Origin: Amyelois transitella
Lineage: Eukaryota; Arthropoda; Insecta; Lepidoptera; Pyralidae
DNA: 64,000 nt
Assembly (NCBI RefSeq): GCF_032362555.1
Contig: NC_083516.1
Span: 10,627,001-10,691,000 of the forward strand
Reading direction: 5' to 3'
Of the stretch, positions 44,701 to 49,946 are shown piece after piece. The position numbers and the translations under genes are program-made. The notes beneath the pieces are model-generated. The model searched no databases. It worked only from the letters and a program-made list of their open reading frames with translations, and had not been told where the DNA came from. Position 1 is the stretch's first letter, and each line of letters starts with the position of its first letter.

Positions 44701-47231
44701 GAAATTACCTACTTTTTATGTTTATAAACAGTACGCTGTGAGGTTCTCAGCACTTTTGAAAAGGAGCACTCCATATCGCTCCCATGGATATCGTAAAAGG
44801 CGACTAAGGAAAAGGCTAATAAACTCGGAATTCTTCTTGTAGACGATGGGCTAGCTGACACTACTTGAATATCAATTCCATCTTAAGCTGGACAGCTGAG
44901 CGTGGCCTTTCAGTCTTTTAAAGACTGTTGGCTCTGTCTAACCCTGCAAGGATATATATGTGTATGTATGTATTTATATAAAAGGTAGTACTGTAAGTAT
45001 CTCCCAATATGTGCATGTGTAATAAGAGGTAATATAGTTATAAACCTGATTTCTCCTCATCCTTGTCATCAAAGATGTGGAACATGTCATTATCCTCCTT
45101 GTCCACATCATCAGCGAACGTCACCACGTGGGGCACCGGGGGTGGGTCACCGCTGCACAGCTCTTCGGCTTCCTGGAAGACGAAATAAGAGATAATACTA
45201 AGTTTTTCTTTTAATACATACATATATAAGGTATGTATGCATAAAAAGTAGTAGTATAGTAGTTATAATTAGATTTAAGTTATGTGACGTCAATAAGTGA
45301 TACCTTGTATCTAATTTTGAAATAAAATCTATTCTATTCTATTCTACATACCTACATACAAATAATCACGTCTATATCCCTTGCGGGGTAGGCACGAGCT
45401 AACAGGCTTGAAAAGATTGAGAGAAAGGCCACGCTCAGCTGCTTGGCCTGAAAGAATTGAGATTCAAATAGTGACAGGTTGCTAGCCCATCGCCTAAAAG
45501 AAGCCCAAGTTAATAAGCCTATCCTTTAGTCGCCTTTTACGACATCCATAGAAAAGATATTCAGTGGTCCTATTCTTTTTTCTATGAGTGCCGGGAACCA
45601 CACGGCACTTCTTTTTATATACATTATACATATTATATAGGTACAAATGATATCAAATCTTCAAACCTTTACGAGGTTGAGTCACAAAAAGCCACTGATG
45701 TCTCCAAAGGCCACAAATGGTAGATCAGACTTTACTTTTTAAGATTGTATATTAGAACACAAATCCCATAGCATTTATACCGATACTTAAAAAACTATTC
45801 AACATTCTTACATAATTATATGAGAAACATACATACATACATAAAATCACGCCTCTTTCCCGGAGGGGTAGGCAGAGACTACCTCTTTCTACTTGCCACA
45901 ATCTCTGCATACTTCCTTCGCCTCATCCACTTACATGAGAAAAAAAGGGATAATTCTTTATTTTCCATTTTTCTCAAAAGTAAACTTAGTAGTTACTATG
46001 TAAAATTAAATGATAATGTCTCCTACCACAATCCTGACTTCCTCCACCTCTTTTTCCTCCTGCATCTTCTGGAGCTGCACATCCATCAGCTCCTTGAGAC
46101 ATTCCTCGGGCAGTTGCTCCAAGAATTGGTACGGGTCATCTGAATAAAGATATGAAAAATCATCATGTATTGTATGTATGCTGTGTGGTTCCCGCTTGTC
46201 TGTGACACCGGAGGTCCCGGGTTCGAATCCCGGCCAGGGCATGATGGGAAATGAAACTTTTTCTGATTGGCCTGGGTCTTGGATAATTATTAATATAAGT
46301 ATTTATTATAAAAAATAGTATCGTCGAGTTAGTATCTCGTAACACAAGTTTTGAACTTACTTCGTGGCTAACTCAATCTGTGTAATTTGTCCCGTATATA
46401 TTTATTATTTATATTTATTTTATTTCAAATATTACTCAATAATCATCATATATTTTGGTTCCACAACATTAGTTGACGTCATATTAATAACTCTCTGCCG
46501 CTTCCAGAGTGTCAGAGGAGAAGAAACGGTAACAAACTGCACTGCAGCATTTTCAATAATGCAAACTTAACACAATAATCCAAACATAGAATTAAAAATA
46601 GACATAAGAATGTTGTGAATTTATAGTATTCTCTTCCAACATTCCTCCTCTCCAGATATGTGAGGATGTAACCCAAACTTCTGTCAGGAGGAAGGTAGTA
46701 CAAAGAAAACTACATCCATACCTTTGCACAGTGTGGACAGTACATCATTCTCCTTCACCACAAACTCCTCCCAGATGAGCTGCTCCCTCTGTTTCTGACG
46801 CTCGCGCTGACTTGCACGCCACTTTCGAGTCAGTTCCTCGCCTTCGATGTACTGGAAAAATTGGAAATAAAATATCATTAAATTTTGGAAACAGGAAATG
46901 TATTGTTTCCAGGAATTATTGTTTCAATAGATTTTTGTTTTGTAAGCAAAATTATGCAGTTTATATTTAACTAATACCTATTCCTACAGGATACTTAAAA
47001 TAAATAAAGAAAATAATTAAAATTAAATTGAATGCACCCCAATGAAGGACTGCACTATATATTATAGTTATTAAGTAGGAGGACTGCCTTGAAGCAAGTG
47101 AAAGTGCAGAGTACAAAGCTAAATGATAAGTAGGTATAATTATTTAAACAAACCTTAAGACTTTCCGCGGAGACGTTCTCTTTTGGCATGAAGGAAAATC
47201 CACGCACACAAGTCTCCAATGCCTGTGTCAT
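29421..47231 (-). CDS. Unrecognised coiled-coil and Ser/Pro/Arg-rich protein (at least 16 coding exons)
   Basis: I do not recognise the family. From the start the exons are 47154-47231, 46722-46851, 46027-46139, 45046-45172, 43512-43604, 42367-42469, 41503-41626, 39714-39830, 38818-38884, 36827-36964, 35493-35582, 32803-32878, 32328-32420, 31350-31440, 30053-30427 and 29421-29735 (2130 nt). All have GT-AG borders. Phases agree at all joins except 38818/36964 and 35493/32878, where a small exon is probably missing. The N-terminal third is charged and helical (RKWRASQRERQKQREQ; DVQLQKMQEEKEVEE), then an acidic stretch (DKEDNDMFHIFDDKDEE), helical middle exons, and a basic C-terminal part rich in SPR/RPSPRP with three AVPDSPR repeats. 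The 3' end is open: without splicing it stops at 29385. A perfect X-box upstream hints at a ciliary role. Confidence 0.7.
30053..30427 (-). CDS. Unknown gene exon 15
   Basis: 125 codons: a GC-rich block of RPSPRP/PPSPR repeats, then FKRRTLPPMKEG and a helical AAIRPILMSRGDKRIAEK. Acceptor TTATTTAG, donor GAG before GTATTT. Confidence 0.75.
30498..30608 (+). repeat. Family S SINE fragment
   Basis: ATAGGACCACTTCAC, GTCG-less GTTGTAAAAGGCGA and CAACCTCACA blocks; strongly diverged. Confidence 0.6.
30636..30832 (-). repeat. Family S SINE, 5' part missing
   Basis: From the tail to the GACATCCATG block. Confidence 0.78.
31350..31440 (-). CDS. Unknown gene exon 14
   Basis: GRSKSKRKVQRETEIRTMV region, 30 codons plus one base, donor ACT before GTGAGT. 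Confidence 0.65.
32023..32312 (+). repeat. Two nested or tandem family S SINE pieces
   Basis: 32023-32111 and 32112-32312 each repeat the CTAGCAACCTGTCACTATT...AACGTGGCC portion; the second runs to the TATG tail next to exon 13. Confidence 0.7.
32328..32420 (-). CDS. Unknown gene exon 13
   Basis: Basic RRAPASPRSPRHTGRKR region, 30 codons plus split codons; acceptor TTTCTGTCAG. Confidence 0.7.
32436..32645 (+). repeat. Family B interspersed repeat
   Basis: It carries the block GTTGACGT...CCGCxTxxAxAGCGTCAGxGxAGAAG...CAAACTGCACTGCAGC shared with copies near 35.0, 43.7, 45.3 and 46.5 kb. Type unknown, perhaps the 3' end of a retroelement. Confidence 0.6.
32699..32784 (+). repeat. Family S SINE, 3' fragment
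   Basis: CAGCTGAACGTGGCC to ATGTATGTA; it ends 19 bp from exon 12. Confidence 0.72.
32803..32878 (-). CDS. Unknown gene exon 12
   Basis: TRLSMYSLDTMRINLK region in phase with exons 13-15. The acceptor phase does not fit exon 11. Confidence 0.6.
32862..33490. repeat. Cluster of CTATCGATAG-like palindromes
   Basis: More than ten TATCGATA/ATCGATAG variants lie at 32862-33026 and 33314-33490, split by a family S insertion. See findings. Confidence 0.75.
33028..33313 (-). repeat. Family S SINE with 9-bp target duplication and doubled 5' end
   Basis: AGTATTGAT at 33019-33027 and 33314-33322 flanks it. The 5' hairpin segment (GGTGCCGGGAACCACACG on the plus strand) is present twice in tandem. Confidence 0.88.
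33581..33717 (-). repeat. tRNA-derived SINE, truncated
   Basis: Box B (GGATTCGAACCC on the plus strand) and the downstream ACTAACTC...GATTGAGTTAGC body are shared with the copies at 39.0-39.2 and 46.2-46.4 kb. Confidence 0.7.
33931..34183 (-). repeat. Family S SINE
   Basis: Near full length; GGGGTAGACAG is altered to CCGAAACAGGG. Confidence 0.8.
34549..34753 (-). mobile_element. Non-autonomous Helitron, truncated
   Basis: CTAG and GTGCCCGCGAATTCGTCC end present; the 5'-TC end is lost after GAACCAGTAA. Confidence 0.75.
34784..34952 (-). mobile_element. Family R retrotransposon, diverged 3' fragment
   Basis: CATACA tail then AAATCACGCCTATTTCCCGG; older than the other R copies by number of changes. 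Confidence 0.75.
34953..35080 (-). repeat. Family B interspersed repeat
   Basis: CTGCAGTGCAGTTTGTTACCGCTTCTTCTGCACTGACGCCTTGGAAGCGG matches family B in reverse (quoted blocks within 34990-35043). Confidence 0.6.
35122..35414 (-). mobile_element. Non-autonomous Helitron, full length
   Basis: CTAGCTGTTGCCCGCGACTT to AATATTAGTATAGA. It ends 79 bp from exon 11, on its donor side. Confidence 0.8.
35493..35582 (-). CDS. Unknown gene exon 11
   Basis: DGLDEAINEYAAKLSSYME region, 30 codons, ACG before GTGAGC. Confidence 0.7.
35632..36020 (+). repeat. Family C repeat, interrupted by a family S copy
   Basis: GTGGCGACATCTATAG...AAAATAAAATGACGCGACGC...GCGCAAGCAAAGATTTCACG continues after the insertion as GATTGGAGCATATA. 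The same order occurs uninterrupted at 63818-63935. Confidence 0.75.
35728..35988 (+). repeat. Family S SINE, full length, 12-bp target duplication
   Basis: AAAGATTTCACG at 35716-35727 and 35989-36000. The empty site is visible at about 63900-63911, which proves both ends of the element. Confidence 0.95.
36024..36127 (+). mobile_element. Lep1-like Helitron fragment
   Basis: GAACCGATAACGATAGAATT through CCCGCGGGATTGATTCCACG; both ends lost. Confidence 0.65.
36222..36473 (-). repeat. Family S SINE
   Basis: Near full length, intact 5' hairpin apart from one base. Confidence 0.82.
36514..36691 (-). mobile_element. Family R retrotransposon tail with 11-bp target duplication
   Basis: AGCTATAATAA at 36503-36513 and 36692-36702. 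Encodes the last residues of the R protein. Confidence 0.85.
36827..36964 (-). CDS. Unknown gene exon 10
   Basis: 46 codons, SIEQTACVRESIDTLRSL region, donor GAT before GTGAGT, acceptor TTTTCAG. Confidence 0.72.
36990..37071 (-). repeat. Family S SINE, tail fragment
   Basis: CATACATACA tail to GGGCCACGTTC, 25 bp upstream of exon 10. Confidence 0.72.
37541..37551 (+). promoter_or_regulatory. CTCF-like motif upstream of U2
   Basis: TAGATGGCGCC contains the AGATGGCGC core typical of insect CTCF sites, 82 bp before the U2 start. Similar cores lie at 34491, 37121 (minus) and 58461 (minus). Confidence 0.35.
37633..37819 (+). ncRNA. U2: U2 spliceosomal snRNA
   Basis: The 5' end ATCGCTTCTCGGCCTTTTGG is the canonical U2 start. 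The branch-point-pairing GTGTAGTATCTG, the stem-IIa region (TTCAGCTTAATATCTGA), the C/G stem around CCCCCACTGGGGG, the Sm site GATTTTTGT and the GC-rich 3' stem-loops are all there, for about 187 nt. U2 pairs with the intron branch point in the major spliceosome and with U6. It is a single copy here, on the opposite strand to the host intron between exons 9 and 10 of the unknown gene. Insect U2 genes are often multi-copy with pseudogenes; the complete Sm site and 3' end favour a working gene, but I cannot verify the promoter element. Confidence 0.88.
38288..38520 (-). mobile_element. Helitron, another subfamily
   Basis: CTAGCTGTAGCCTGCGACTT hairpin end; interior GGCTCAGTAGATTTCGAGATT; ends in a TATATATAGATAGATA run. 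Confidence 0.65.
38672..38790 (-). repeat. Family S SINE, tail fragment
   Basis: CATACATACATATCATCACG through GACTCAAATAGTGACAG, 28 bp from exon 9's donor. Confidence 0.72.
38818..38884 (-). CDS. Unknown gene exon 9
   Basis: 22 codons plus one base: LPSLIFLTLSTERPAMWPE. Its end phase does not fit exon 10. Confidence 0.6.
38917..39232 (-). repeat. tRNA-derived SINE(s)
   Basis: On the minus strand 39163-39232 is tRNA-like, with box A TGGCGCAGCGG and box B GGTTCGAATCC, and the body runs on to about 39003. A second box-B-like piece (GGGTTCAAGCCCC) sits at 38928-38942. Confidence 0.75.
39256..39524 (+). repeat. Family S SINE
   Basis: Full length with intact hairpin and TATG tail; its 3' part lies in the tandem duplication described under findings. 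Confidence 0.88.
39541..39593 (-). pseudogene. Partial duplicate of exon 8
   Basis: It matches 39710-39762 with three base changes: the donor and last 16 codons of exon 8. It has no acceptor and an in-frame stop from the ATGTAAGG change. Confidence 0.8.
39602..39695 (+). repeat. Family S SINE 3' part (second copy of the tandem duplication)
   Basis: The GAGCCGAGCAGC start and CCCCGTAAGGG variant are shared only with the copy 182 bp upstream. Confidence 0.85.
39714..39830 (-). CDS. Unknown gene exon 8
   Basis: 39 codons, IHDLERNNSMALPFAK to NMLQAFQ, between TAACAG and GTAATT. Confidence 0.78.
39870..40222 (-). repeat. Family S SINE, plus an inverted 5'-end fragment
   Basis: 39958-40222 is a full minus-strand copy. 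39880-39957 holds two 5' ends face to face, forming a palindrome. Confidence 0.8.
40280..40380 (-). repeat. Family S SINE, tail fragment
   Basis: CATACCTACATATAGTCAC to GCTCAAAGACAGAG; breaks off next to a Helitron start. Confidence 0.7.
40398..40858 (+). mobile_element. Lep1-like Helitron interrupted by a family S copy
   Basis: TCCTACTTATATTACTCG at 40398-40415 continues at 40687 as TATAAATGCGAAAATTTG and ends with the hairpin and CTAG at 40858. Confidence 0.85.
40416..40676 (+). repeat. Family S SINE inside a Helitron, 10-bp target duplication
   Basis: ATATTACTCG at 40406-40415 and 40677-40686. The first three bases of the S 5' end appear lost or shared with the duplication. Confidence 0.92.
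40869..41182 (-). repeat. Family S SINE (40869-41101) and tail fragment (41113-41182)
   Basis: The first lacks the TATG tail; the second stops after GAAAAGACTG where a Helitron begins. Confidence 0.75.
41183..41443 (+). mobile_element. Non-autonomous Helitron
   Basis: TCGATACTAATATT start, a mutated hairpin (CACGCGGGCAAAATCGCG) and CTAG before T. It ends 60 bp from exon 7's donor. Confidence 0.78.
41503..41626 (-). CDS. Unknown gene exon 7
   Basis: 41 codons plus one base, SLERRDIMNIDPEEL to MYQLKRQ, TTCGCCAG acceptor and GTGAGA donor. Confidence 0.78.
41705..42048. repeat. Two family S pieces head to head
   Basis: 41705-41817 is a minus-strand tail half; 41818-42048 is a plus-strand copy lacking its extreme 5' end. 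Confidence 0.75.
42367..42469 (-). CDS. Unknown gene exon 6
   Basis: 33 codons plus split codons, ENVANLIENSIYFAK region. Donor GTATGT; acceptor ATGACAG. Confidence 0.75.
42485..42738 (-). repeat. Family S SINE beside a splice acceptor, 11-bp target duplication
   Basis: CATATGAAACA at 42474-42484 and 42739-42749. Its TATG tail reads into the exon 6 acceptor on the transcribed strand. Confidence 0.93.
43152..43195 (+). repeat. Family S SINE tail
   Basis: TACCCCGCAAGGGATATAG to TATGTATG only. Confidence 0.75.
43369..43453 (+). repeat. Family S SINE, 3' fragment
   Basis: AAATAGCTGAACGTGGCC to TATG tail, with the hairpin intact. Confidence 0.8.
43512..43604 (-). CDS. Unknown gene exon 5
   Basis: GC-rich, 30 codons: PEDEPAESPSPSTVREL to SPDKIS. 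CCGCAG acceptor, GTGAGT donor. Confidence 0.75.
43641..43765 (+). repeat. Family B interspersed repeat
   Basis: TAGAATAGAATAGA start, GTATCACTTATTGACGTCAC, then CCGCTTCCAAAGCGC. An almost identical inverted copy is at 45225-45346. Confidence 0.7.
43773..44564. mobile_element. Terminal-inverted-repeat element carrying a family R insertion
   Basis: Ends GGGAAAACAACAAGAACCGC and GCGGTTCTTGTTATTTCCC are inverted copies; similarity extends about 65 bp inwards (CTAGGAAGTTTATAAA / TTTATAAACTTCCTAG). Without the R insertion it would be about 335 bp. Confidence 0.75.
43965..44418 (+). mobile_element. Family R retrotransposon, 454-bp 3' fragment, 11-bp target duplication
   Basis: TTATAAATTTA at 43954-43964 and 44419-44429. 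It encodes an open frame (43994-44395) for the last 133 residues (WFGHVERMNE, GRPRRTYLDQ), very close to the 51.2-kb copy. Confidence 0.9.
44738..44970 (+). repeat. Family S SINE, diverged
   Basis: GCTGTGAGGTTCTCAGCAC is a mutated 5' end; GCGTGGCC, hairpin and tail are clear. Confidence 0.75.
45046..45172 (-). CDS. Unknown gene exon 4
   Basis: Acidic: EAEELCSGDPPPVPHV then DKEDNDMFHIFDDKDEE. TCTTCCAG acceptor. Confidence 0.78.
45225..45346 (-). repeat. Family B interspersed repeat
   Basis: Reverse complement of the 43641 copy with few changes; ends in (TTCTA)n. Confidence 0.7.
45349..45608 (-). repeat. Family S SINE
   Basis: Near full length with intact 5' hairpin. Confidence 0.85.
45828..45934 (-). 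mobile_element. Family R tail, 107 bp, 8-bp target duplication
   Basis: ATGAGAAA at 45820-45827 and 45935-45942. Shortest clear R insertion in the window. Confidence 0.82.
46027..46139 (-). CDS. Unknown gene exon 3
   Basis: DPYQFLEQLPEECLKELM then a charged helix; 37 codons plus two bases. Donor GTG before GTAGGA. Confidence 0.78.
46185..46400 (+). repeat. tRNA-derived SINE, 5' truncated
   Basis: Box B GGTTCGAATCC within GGTCCCGGGTTCGAATCCCG, then the ACTTTTTCTGATTGGCC body, matching 39003-39232 in reverse. Confidence 0.78.
46405..46566 (+). repeat. Family B interspersed repeat
   Basis: GTTGACGTCATATTA, CCGCTTCCAGAGTGTCAG and AAACTGCACTGCAGC blocks; directly follows the tRNA-derived SINE. 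Confidence 0.6.
46722..46851 (-). CDS. Unknown gene exon 2
   Basis: 43 codons plus one base: YIEGEELTRKWRASQRER to NDVLSTLCK. TTTTTCCAG acceptor, GTATGG donor. Confidence 0.8.
47154..47231 (-). CDS. Unknown gene exon 1 (first seen)
   Basis: MTQALETCVRGFSFMPKE region, 26 codons. An in-frame stop lies 22 codons upstream at 47295-47297, and CCCAG stands 2 nt before the ATG, so this ATG is the likely start after a non-coding exon. Confidence 0.65.
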
Positions 47232-47663
47232 AGCTGGGCCAAATAAATTTTCAAAACTTCTTGAAAAAGTCAATCCAAATTTGGTGTTAAATCCTCACTG
47301 TGATGGAACCCTGATGGAACAAGCGACAAAAACGTACATGAAAGGTAAACAAACAAATATCATAATATCAAACCAAAGAAATCACTCAAAATTCAAAAGT
47401 GACATATCATTATTTTTCCAGTATCGTTTCAATAGTTGAACAACTCGCAATAACCTTTGAATTTTAAAAAAATACGTACGAAAATCCAACACTATAAACA
47501 ATAATAAAATTATTTTAATCGCAGATTTATACTGCATATCTGAGTTTTCTAAATCTATCAATAAATAAACATAATTTTATATAAAGTTACTTGGTAAAGC
47601 ATCGAGAATTTCATTTCCGGGATTAAAAACTTTTGTTTTGTTTGTTCATGATTTACTTTGATA

Positions 47664-47676
47664 GTTGCTAGGCAAC
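47664..47676. promoter_or_regulatory. X-box, RFX-type site
   Basis: GTTGCTAGGCAAC; on the minus strand GTTGCC-T-AGCAAC fits GTNRCC-N-RGYAAC exactly. It lies 433 bp upstream of the unknown gene's start codon. RFX sites mark ciliary genes across animals. Confidence 0.6.
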
Positions 47677-47893
47677 GGAAGACGCTTTGAAGTCACAACA
47701 AAAACATTTTAAAACTGAATAAGTAACGAATTTAGTTTCTTTTAGTTCTTTTTATTAATAATATTTAACAAAGTTATATATAATGGGTTTATTTGTATAA
47801 TTAGTAATTACTTTGAATAAAAAAAAAAATGTAACTTCGTAAATAATACATGCGCTCGTGAAGGGTGCACCATTTAGTATTTTTTGAACTTAC

Positions 47894-48060
47894 CTGTCGT
47901 GAATTAAACACATTTGTAATTATCTCTATCTATCGTTATCGGATCTTCGTGTCAGTGCACGGTGCACTATGTTATTCAGTGCAAGGCCGATGGCGGGCAT
48001 GGGAGCGTCGATGCCGGCACTACCAAGGCATTTCCCTCAATGGAGCAAAACGGCGATTTT
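47894..48060 (-). other. Possible non-coding first exon of the unknown gene
   Basis: CACGACAG before GTAAGTTC at 47894 is a strong minus-strand donor. Its upstream boundary is not visible; I see no frame joining it to exon 1. If used, the X-box would be intronic. Confidence 0.3.
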
Positions 48061-48109
48061 GACTATTTCTAATAACATTGACGAGGAAAATGAAGAGGTA
48101 GAAGTATAG
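47990..48109 (+). CDS. Short open frame, doubtful
   Basis: 39 codons starting MAGMGASMPALPRHF and ending in an acidic EENEEVEV before TAG. Moderately GC-rich against AT-rich surroundings. It overlaps the possible minus-strand exon. Could be chance. Confidence 0.2.
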   Translation: MAGMGASMPALPRHFPQWSKTAILTISNNIDEENEEVEV

Positions 48110-49570
48110 CGTGATTTTGTTTTAAGTTTAACTATTTTGTACGGCTTTACCAAAGTGAGAATTTCCGAAAAATAAGTAGCCTACGTAGGTTTGTTTCTCC
48201 TGAAAGTTTTACCTGCCTTTGTGCGAAATATCATCAGAATTGATTTAGTGGTTATTGAGGTCTGATTGTCTACTTCCCAAAAATACCCGGTATTTTCATT
48301 GACAATTTAGGTCCCCCTTTTTTTTCCGTGGATATTTGTGGGAATAAGTACTTTGACCTAATGTGCGAACCGAAGAGGCATCTGCGAGTTTTACCCTTAG
48401 TCGTTTTCTACGACATACACGAGACTTAATAAGGTGACTTATTTTGAACCAACGAAGCTAAAGGAGCTATTAGTTGAATATTTTTTTATGGGTGGGTGCT
48501 TATATGTATCTATTACTTCGTCATAAATTTTGAAAGCAAACGTAAATACCTTTCACTTACAAAAATAAAATAATGTGAAAATTATGTATTACCTACCTAC
48601 ACAGTTTATGTAACTTTCACTGCGCTGTGCAGACTTAATTAGCATTGATATGAATACGGTTGGAAATAAATGCAAATAATTATTACCTAATAATATTAAT
48701 GTTCCATGAAAAATTGTATCTACATAATTCCTTTCAAGTGGTTCATTGACATGAAAACTCTTTCATGGCGAAACAACGTTTCGTAACAGAACTGACCTAT
48801 ATTTTGTACAAATAGGATTCGCATGTAAATAAAGTGGTGAAATATACACCAGGCGAAATAAAGCCATTATCTGAATGTTCAATTATTTGCCGTAAAACCA
48901 TCAGAGAAGTTGGCACCGAGCCACAGCTGTATAGTGACAGACGATGCCTCTGACTCAGCGGTAGCACAGAGGAGAGAAAACAAACGCTAAATGCACAAAT
49001 AAATAGGCAGTTTATAAAAACGAAAACTAGACAGGAAGAAAGAGAAGGAATTGTAGAAAGTGGACATCCAAGGCTTAGGTATCATCTCATCATCATTTTC
49101 AGATTGTCTATGTCTATATCCGAATGGCATATGCACGTATTGTTTTTGTAAAATTACGGAGGTTACTCTTTTCAAAAATGTATATGAGGTTTACAGAACA
49201 GGTTACTTGCTAGATTGCAAAGGTACAGACAACGGCAGAGAAACATGTCCACCTATTCATACAAATCCGAATTTAATGGGAGGCCAGGTATCTCTGCCTT
49301 TGAAAGTACTTACCTACTCTCATCATCAAACTACTCAACCTAGAGATTTGCTTATAACCTTATTTTTATAACGGCATTGTATAATGTTTAGACTCCATGT
49401 TTACCTACTCCAGTGTGGCGGTAGGAACCTGAGTGCGGCGGCGCGATCGATAGATACTGCACCCTCCCCGCCCCTGGCCTGCACCTGCCCCGGGCATCCG
49501 CAGCCCTCGCTTACCGTCCGCCACACGACAAAACATCTAAAGGAAAATCGTGGAAAAAAATACATAAGTA
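48110..49570. other. Intergenic DNA between divergent genes
   Basis: No repeat copy of note. A GC-rich block at 49415-49530 with possible splice sites on both strands may be a promoter region. Confidence 0.45.
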
Positions 49571-49898
49571 AAACTTCAGTGAAATTCAGTGCTTTCATCT
49601 TACGTCAATTTTCCAAACATAATAAAGTTCACTAGTTCAAGGTCGAAAGTCATCGACCTTTTAGGCGAAACGTTCTACCTCATAGTATTAGTCGAAGCAA
49701 TACTTGTTATTTGTGTTGAGCCGCGAATCTTATTTTTAATTATTACGTGTAGTAGGCAAGGTCGTTTTTCGTGCACAAATGTTGGATCTTTACCATTGCA
49801 AACGCGCGCGTGCTCCGAGGCAGTTCACAACAAAGGAGATTGCGCTAATCGCTTCACCCGGCGAAGTCATCTCTGATTAGTTATAAAGATAAGCAGCG

Positions 49899-49946
49899 AT
49901 GGCATCCAAAGTGCTAGTGCCGGCTGCTCCTTTTGCCAAATTGCAG
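49899..49946 (+). CDS. CCDC92-type gene exon 1
   Basis: 16 codons, MASKVLVPAAPFAKLQ, donor GTAAGT. Confidence 0.8.
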
